Below, piece by piece: positions 6,008 through 9,257 of a stretch of 9,257 nt of DNA. The stretch's first letter is position 1, and the number at the start of each line of letters is the position of its first letter. The stretch spans positions 1 to 9,257 of the forward strand of contig CAMEAW010000111.1 of NCBI GenBank assembly GCA_945911685.1, read 5' to 3'. Origin of the DNA: Bordetella parapertussis (lineage in GTDB: Bacteria > Pseudomonadota > Gammaproteobacteria > Burkholderiales > Burkholderiaceae_B). Both the position numbers and the translations under genes were made by a program. The notes under the pieces were generated by a model. That model saw nothing but the letters and a program-made list of their open reading frames with translations, was not told the DNA's origin and made no database searches.

Positions 6008-6973
6008 TTAAGCCTTCGACTGCTTCGCTTTTTTGGTGGTCTTAGGGGTTTTAGTCTTCGGGGCTGCTTTTTTTACCGCCGCCTTGCGCACTTTGACGCC
6101 ACCCCAGTCTTCGACCACTTTACAAATTGACGTAAAGTCAGAATCAGGGCCGTAGGTCGCGTTCGTCACCGCAAGCATCTGACGCACTGCCGCACCAACC
6201 ACCATCGGCACGCCCATGGCCTCGGCTTCGTCTACGCACAAGCGCACGTCTTTGTAAGACAAGGCCGTGGCGAAACCAAAGTCAAAGGTGCCCGTCAAAA
6301 TTGCACGCGGAAACTTATCTTGCGTTGCGCTATTGCGACCCGAACCGCTGTTGATCACGTCGAGCATCACTTGTGGGTCGAGGCCTGCTTTGACCCCCAT
6401 CACCATGGCTTCTGAAGACACAGCCAACGCTGCGCCCGCTAACAGGTTATTGGCGAGTTTCATGGTTTGGGCTTGGCCTGCGCCCTCACCCAAGTGAAAC
6501 GTTTTACCAAAGGTTGCCAGAATGGGGGTCAGCTTCGCGTACAAGGCTTTGGGGCACGAGACCATCACAGCCAATGTGCCCGCCGCGGCACCCGTGACAC
6601 CACCGCTGACCGGTGCATCAACGTAGCTCACCTTGTTGGCACTCAAGCCTTTGAATACGGTAACGGCAGTTTTAGGACCAATCGTCGAAAAATCGATGAC
6701 GCATTTGACCTTTTTACCCTCGATCAAGCCGTCTTTACCCAGCGCGACTGCATTCACGATCTCGGGGTTGGGCAGGCTTAAGAAAATAGTTTCTGCGCGA
6801 TTCGCAACATCGGCCGCTGACTTGGCTGCGACAGCGCCCTTTTTAACGAGGGCCTGCACCGCTTTATGATCGCGATCATAAATGCAGACATCGTATCCAG
6901 CTGCAAGTAAACGCAATGTCATCGGCCCACCCATGTGACCGGTGCCCACAAAACCTACAAGTTCTTTTGCCAT
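6008..6973 (-). CDS. NAD(P)-dependent beta-hydroxyacid dehydrogenase (3-hydroxyisobutyrate dehydrogenase family)
   Basis: This 321-residue enzyme of the beta-hydroxyacid dehydrogenase family oxidises a 3-hydroxy acid (for example 3-hydroxyisobutyrate or tartronate semialdehyde in reverse) with NAD(P). The N-terminal Rossmann motif is GFVGTGHMGGPM (7-18). Asp33 after the second strand suggests NAD preference. The substrate signature is DAPVSGGVTGAAAGTLAVM (119-137), and the catalytic lysine is Lys172 in GQAQTMKLANNLL, with Asn176. Lys241 in SYKDV is the conserved C-terminal contact. GGAG at 6981-6984 (minus strand) lies 7 bases before the ATG, fixing the start. The family normally ends near residue 292; here about 28 extra residues follow, with 11 Lys plus Ala, Thr and Pro, like a histone H1-type tail. 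The exact substrate is not determinable. Confidence 0.9.
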   Translation of the reverse strand: MAKELVGFVGTGHMGGPMTLRLLAAGYDVCIYDRDHKAVQALVKKGAVAAKSAADVANRAETIFLSLPNPEIVNAVALGKDGLIEGKKVKCVIDFSTIGPKTAVTVFKGLSANKVSYVDAPVSGGVTGAAAGTLAVMVSCPKALYAKLTPILATFGKTFHLGEGAGQAQTMKLANNLLAGAALAVSSEAMVMGVKAGLDPQVMLDVINSGSGRNSATQDKFPRAILTGTFDFGFATALSYKDVRLCVDEAEAMGVPMVVGAAVRQMLAVTNATYGPDSDFTSICKVVEDWGGVKVRKAAVKKAAPKTKTPKTTKKAKQSKA

Positions 6974-7066
6974 GCGATATCTCCGAGTTTATTTTTATGA
7001 ATGCACGCGCACGCTTAAGTGCGCACCAATACTTCGTGACAGCTTACCCGAAGATACTACGCTAAA

Positions 7067-7354
7067 TCAAAGAGTATCGATGCGCTGTGCTAGATCAATA
7101 TCACGGGATGATAAGCCGCCAGCGTCGTGCGTAGTGAGAGTGATCGATACGCGGCTGTAGACGTTTGACCACTCAGGGTGGTGATTGTGTTGTTCGGCGA
7201 GCAGCGCCACTCGAGTCATGAACCCAAAGGCCTCGCTAAAATCGACAAATTTCCAGTCACGTGAGATGCTGCCGCCACGCTCTGGCTGGTAGCGCCATTG
7301 AGACAACCCTTCCATCAGACTCGCAATATTTTCAGGGGCAATTTTTTGCAGCAT
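7067..7354 (-). CDS. phhB: Pterin-4a-carbinolamine dehydratase (4a-hydroxytetrahydrobiopterin dehydratase)
   Basis: This is a roughly 95-residue single-domain protein; the family is about 95-115 residues. The dehydratase signature is present: Glu, three residues, His-His-Pro ([13 protein letters not shown]), then Tyr, nine residues, His, then Asp (numbered from the GTG: Glu58, His62, His63, Pro64, Tyr70, His80, Asp89). [15 protein letters not shown] is the usual mid-region. The enzyme dehydrates 4a-hydroxy-tetrahydropterin during pterin cofactor recycling, classically for phenylalanine hydroxylase; no hydroxylase gene is in this window. I chose ATG at 7354 because GTGAG (7362-7366, minus strand) stands 7 bases upstream; a GTG at 7366 would add four residues. 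Spacers of about 93 and 109 bases separate it from its neighbours, so it may be transcribed alone. It shares a pterin theme with folE at the window edge. Confidence 0.92.
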   Translation of the reverse strand: MLQKIAPENIASLMEGLSQWRYQPERGGSISRDWKFVDFSEAFGFMTRVALLAEQHNHHPEWSNVYSRVSITLTTHDAGGLSSRDIDLAQRIDTL

Positions 7355-7379
7355 GTTAAGTCTCACGTCGAAATCATTT

Positions 7380-7408
7380 ATTTTTACAGCAGATTCAAGC
7401 TAGGGCAA
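7380..7408 (-). promoter_or_regulatory. Possible sigma-70-type promoter for the carbinolamine dehydratase gene
   Basis: On the minus strand, TTGCCC (7403-7408) as -35 and AAAAAT (7380-7385) as -10 are separated by 17 bases; each matches consensus at four of six positions. Transcription would start about 20 bases before the ATG at 7354. The ten bases TAAAAATAAA found here (7377-7386) recur upstream of the beta-hydroxyacid dehydrogenase gene (6988-6997). Confidence 0.25.
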
Positions 7409-7463
7409 AATAATTAACACGCTCTCAGCCTTCGCGCAGGCGTTTATCTGGCGCTTATCGCGC

Positions 7464-8645
7464 TTACGTTTTTAATTTGGATTCACTAGGCAACCACAGA
7501 ACGACAAACGCCGTAGCGGCAGCAAACCCAGCCATCACTAACATCAAGGTCTCAAACCCCAAGCCTTTCACGGCAGGCCCTAGCAACCACACAGCTAACG
7601 AACTGATTCCAAGCGAGACTGCGAGACGAATTCCGGCCACGCGTGAGCGTGAACGATCGTCGACGTAGCGCACAATCATGACGTCAATGAAGGGGACCGC
7701 ACCAAAAATAAACACCATTACGCCCAGTAACGCCGCAAATAACCACCAACCTTGCGCGTAGGCAGACAACACCAACAAAGGAATTTGCAACAGAACGATT
7801 GCCAGAAAAATTGGACGCACAGCAAAGTGATCAAGTAACTTACCAACAGCCACCTGCATGAGCGACGCTACGGCATAAATGACTGCCAGTAAAATACCAA
7901 GCAGCGCAGGATCAGACACAACGCCCTGAAACCGCTCAGACATCAGTTGCCCGTTGCCGTTAGTCGTAAAATTAAACAGCACGCTACCCGTGGCCGCGCT
8001 AACAGTCATAACAGCAAGTACGCGCGCCAGCATCGCAGGTGTCAACGTCACTTTTGCACCACCCTTGCGCTTGGCCGGAGCTTCAGTCTCAACCGGACAG
8101 GCATACGCAAACCAAATGCCGCACAGCACAGCCAATAACGCGGGCACTGCAAAGGCAGCACGCCAACCAATCCACTTAATTAGAAAACCCGTCAGCATGG
8201 CGGCCAAGGCCACGCCCAGATTGCCGGCCAGACCGTTCACACCAATCGCCAAGCCAGGATTGGCTGATTTCTGAACCAGCAGAGGAATCCCAACCGGATG
8301 ATAGATCGAGGCAAACGCACCAACAAACGTCAACGCAATCGCCATTTGCCAGGCATTTTGCGTGAGCGCGGTGAGCAAAGTTGACAGCCCAATCCCCACA
8401 AAAAACACAATCATCATGCGGCGGCGCCCCCATAAATCGCCCAAGCGACCAGAGGGAATCGAGCCCAACCCAAACAAGACGAAGGCCCCCACACCGTAAG
8501 GCATAAGATCTTCCCAGCTTTGAAAACCAAACTCGTTGGCGATGACACCAACCGAAGCTGCAAAAATCAGCAAGAACATATGGTCAAGGCCATGACCCAC
8601 ATTCAACAGCAAGCGAACCGACAACGAGTGATCTTGGGTATTCAA
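7464..8645 (-). CDS. Major facilitator superfamily transporter
   Basis: This 393-residue inner-membrane protein shows the hydrophobic pattern of a 12-helix MFS carrier. The diagnostic loop 2-3 motif A is GRLGDLWGRRR (66-76). A basic cytoplasmic loop (about 184-203, including AKRKGG) separates the two six-helix halves, and the second half has a degenerate counterpart (VGKLLDHFAVRP). The C terminus is short and charged (ESKLKT). The start is TTG at 8645, supported by AAGGTGA (8653-8659, minus strand) 7 bases upstream. Substrate and transport direction cannot be told; the sequence is not close to a carrier I recognise. It follows the BLUF gene by 73 bases containing a possible promoter and a direct repeat, so independent regulation is likely. 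Confidence 0.88.
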   Translation of the reverse strand: MNTQDHSLSVRLLLNVGHGLDHMFLLIFAASVGVIANEFGFQSWEDLMPYGVGAFVLFGLGSIPSGRLGDLWGRRRMMIVFFVGIGLSTLLTALTQNAWQMAIALTFVGAFASIYHPVGIPLLVQKSANPGLAIGVNGLAGNLGVALAAMLTGFLIKWIGWRAAFAVPALLAVLCGIWFAYACPVETEAPAKRKGGAKVTLTPAMLARVLAVMTVSAATGSVLFNFTTNGNGQLMSERFQGVVSDPALLGILLAVIYAVASLMQVAVGKLLDHFAVRPIFLAIVLLQIPLLVLSAYAQGWWLFAALLGVMVFIFGAVPFIDVMIVRYVDDRSRSRVAGIRLAVSLGISSLAVWLLGPAVKGLGFETLMLVMAGFAAATAFVVLWLPSESKLKT

Positions 8646-8652
8646 TTAATCG

Positions 8653-8659
8653 TCACCTT
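8653..8659 (-). promoter_or_regulatory. Ribosome binding site deciding a TTG start
   Basis: AAGGTGA on the minus strand lies 7 bases before the TTG at 8645 of the MFS gene. There is no in-frame ATG close to it that would keep the N-terminal helix, so the unusual TTG start is well supported. Confidence 0.7.
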
Positions 8660-8660
8660 G

Positions 8661-8693
8661 TTTAATTTGACTGTCTTTATTTAATTTAACTGT
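8661..8693. repeat. Direct repeat of 14 bases in the MFS leader region
   Basis: TTTAATTTGACTGT (8661-8674) and TTTAATTTAACTGT (8680-8693) differ at one base and start 19 bases apart. They lie between the BLUF and MFS genes, overlapping the predicted -10 element and leader of the MFS gene. They could be tandem operator half-sites or a small local duplication. Confidence 0.6.
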
Positions 8694-8706
8694 ACGACAC
8701 GCTCAA
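8679..8706 (-). promoter_or_regulatory. Possible sigma-70-type promoter for the MFS gene
   Basis: On the minus strand, TTGAGC (8701-8706) as -35 and TTAAAT (8679-8684) as -10 are separated by 16 bases, each matching four of six consensus positions. The predicted leader is about 27 bases with a good Shine-Dalgarno. The -10 lies in the 14-base direct repeat and the -35 in a small hairpin, so a regulator could act here. Confidence 0.33.
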
Positions 8707-8720
8707 ACGAGCGGCTTTTT
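8700..8720 (+). other. Terminator-like hairpin oriented rightward, against the local genes
   Basis: CGCTC (8700-8704), loop AAAC, GAGCG (8709-8713), then GC and five T. Read rightward it has terminator shape, but no rightward gene precedes it. It begins right after the BLUF stop codon when read leftward, where it lacks a T run. It may limit antisense transcription into the BLUF gene, or be fortuitous. Confidence 0.3.
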
Positions 8721-9144
8721 ATGCCCGCCCGATGATAGACGCCGTCAGCATCAGTTCTTCGAGCAACGCGAGCGGCGCCACGCCCGAGACCGAGTAAGGG
8801 TCGAGCTCGGGCTTTTCAGAATATTTCATAACAATAGAGTTGTTGAGCTTGGCCAGATTAACCTGGCCCATTGTCCAGCCACCAAAGCGACGTTCAGTGA
8901 TTTCTTGATAGACAAGTAAGACAACGTCTTCATGTCGCTGATCGCAAACGATGTGGTTATAGAGTTTGTTGACTTGCATGCGCCCGCCTTCGATCGCTTG
9001 CAAATAGAGCCCGCCCCCGTAGCAGAGTACGCCGGTGATGCCGTTAGCAGCATTGTATTTGCGCGCAGAATCTAAAATTGACTGCGTGGTGGACTCCGAC
9101 TCGGGGTCAACCGCTCGGCTCACATAAAGCAAACGAACTAACAT
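8719..9144 (-). CDS. Short BLUF-domain blue-light sensor protein
   Basis: This 141-residue protein consists of one BLUF (FAD-binding blue-light sensor) domain plus a short helical C-terminal cap, like PixD- or BlrB-type stand-alone sensors. Key photocycle residues are visible (from ATG 9144): Tyr7 in LLYVSRA, Asn31 in ARKYNAANGITG, Gln49 in GGLYLQAIEG, and Trp90/Met92 in GGWTMG. QVNKLYNHIVCDQRHEDVVLL is the typical domain middle. Light should rearrange the Tyr-Gln-flavin hydrogen bonds; the output partner is not encoded in the same polypeptide. ATG at 9144 is chosen because GAGAGG (9152-9157) lies 7 bases upstream; a TTG at 9150 would be too close to it. It starts two bases after the folE stop, so it is co-transcribed with folE. 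Confidence 0.93.
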   Translation of the reverse strand: MLVRLLYVSRAVDPESESTTQSILDSARKYNAANGITGVLCYGGGLYLQAIEGGRMQVNKLYNHIVCDQRHEDVVLLVYQEITERRFGGWTMGQVNLAKLNNSIVMKYSEKPELDPYSVSGVAPLALLEELMLTASIIGRA

Positions 9145-9146
9145 AT

Positions 9147-9257
9147 TCAATCCTCTCGACGAATCAGAGACAAAAACTCACGACGCAAATTTGCGTCTTT
9201 TAAAAAAGCACCGCGCATCACTGAGTTAATCATGCGACTGTCTGGGTCTTTCACACC
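9147..9257 (-). CDS. folE: GTP cyclohydrolase I, C-terminal fragment (rest outside window)
   Basis: Thirty-six residues and a stop are visible, running off the right edge. They read GVKDPDSRMINSVMRGAF followed by LKDANLRREFLSLIRRED, which matches the C terminus of type I GTP cyclohydrolase: the final beta strand ends at GAF, then a helix with RREFLSLI. The enzyme converts GTP to dihydroneopterin triphosphate, the first step of folate and biopterin synthesis. The catalytic zinc residues lie upstream of the window. Its stop precedes the BLUF start by two bases. The call rests on a short but highly characteristic tail. Confidence 0.85.
   Translation of the reverse strand, partial: GVKDPDSRMINSVMRGAFLKDANLRREFLSLIRRED

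Noticed and set aside
7007..7024. Hairpin GCGCAC/GTGCGC as terminator of the carbinolamine dehydratase gene
   Set aside because: There is no T run after the stem in either direction, and the stem is only six pairs.
9182..9197. Perfect 16-bp palindrome GACGCAAATTTGCGTC followed by T residues
   Set aside because: It lies inside folE and encodes the conserved Asp-Ala-Asn-Leu-Arg stretch, so it is best explained by coding; no rightward gene precedes it to be terminated.

Overview
The window looks like chromosomal DNA of a betaproteobacterium, most likely Burkholderiales and possibly Alcaligenaceae-like. That is inference from moderate-to-high G+C by eye, protein flavour and gene density; nothing in the window proves the taxon. 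No mobile element, tRNA, rRNA or CRISPR array is visible. The layout is convergent: everything from 1 to 5917 reads rightward, and everything from 6008 to 9257 reads leftward.

Rightward block A (1-3942) is a tightly packed light-related operon. It holds the 3' end of a divergent photolyase/cryptochrome-family gene, a 55-residue DUF2256 zinc-finger-like protein (681-848), a DASH-type cryptochrome (848-2416) and an iron-sulphur bacterial cryptochrome/(6-4) photolyase (2401-3942). Each start overlaps the preceding stop by 1 to 16 bases, so translational coupling is likely. Three distinct photolyase/cryptochrome clades therefore sit in a row. The DASH gene carries a 14-unit, 9-bp in-frame minisatellite (Asp/Gly-Ser-Leu repeats) in its interdomain linker and a second, 21-bp repeat insertion in its FAD domain.

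Rightward block B (4015-5917) is a two-gene unit: a 2-oxoglutarate/Fe(II) dioxygenase of the amino-acid-hydroxylase type, overlapping a FAD-dependent D-amino-acid dehydrogenase that closely resembles D-arginine dehydrogenase DauA. As far as can be aligned from memory, the DauA-like protein lacks the arginine-recognising residues. A strong hairpin at its stop codon probably ends the transcript.

The leftward block (9257 back to 6008) starts with the C-terminal end of GTP cyclohydrolase I (folE). A short BLUF blue-light sensor follows two bases later, then an MFS transporter, a pterin-4a-carbinolamine dehydratase, and a beta-hydroxyacid dehydrogenase of the 3-hydroxyisobutyrate dehydrogenase family with a histone-like lysine-rich tail.

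The shared theme is blue light, flavin and pterin. There are three photolyase/cryptochromes and a BLUF sensor, all using FAD, alongside two pterin enzymes (FolE and carbinolamine dehydratase) that could feed folate-type antenna chromophores of the DASH protein. Direct functional coupling between the two strands is a hypothesis.
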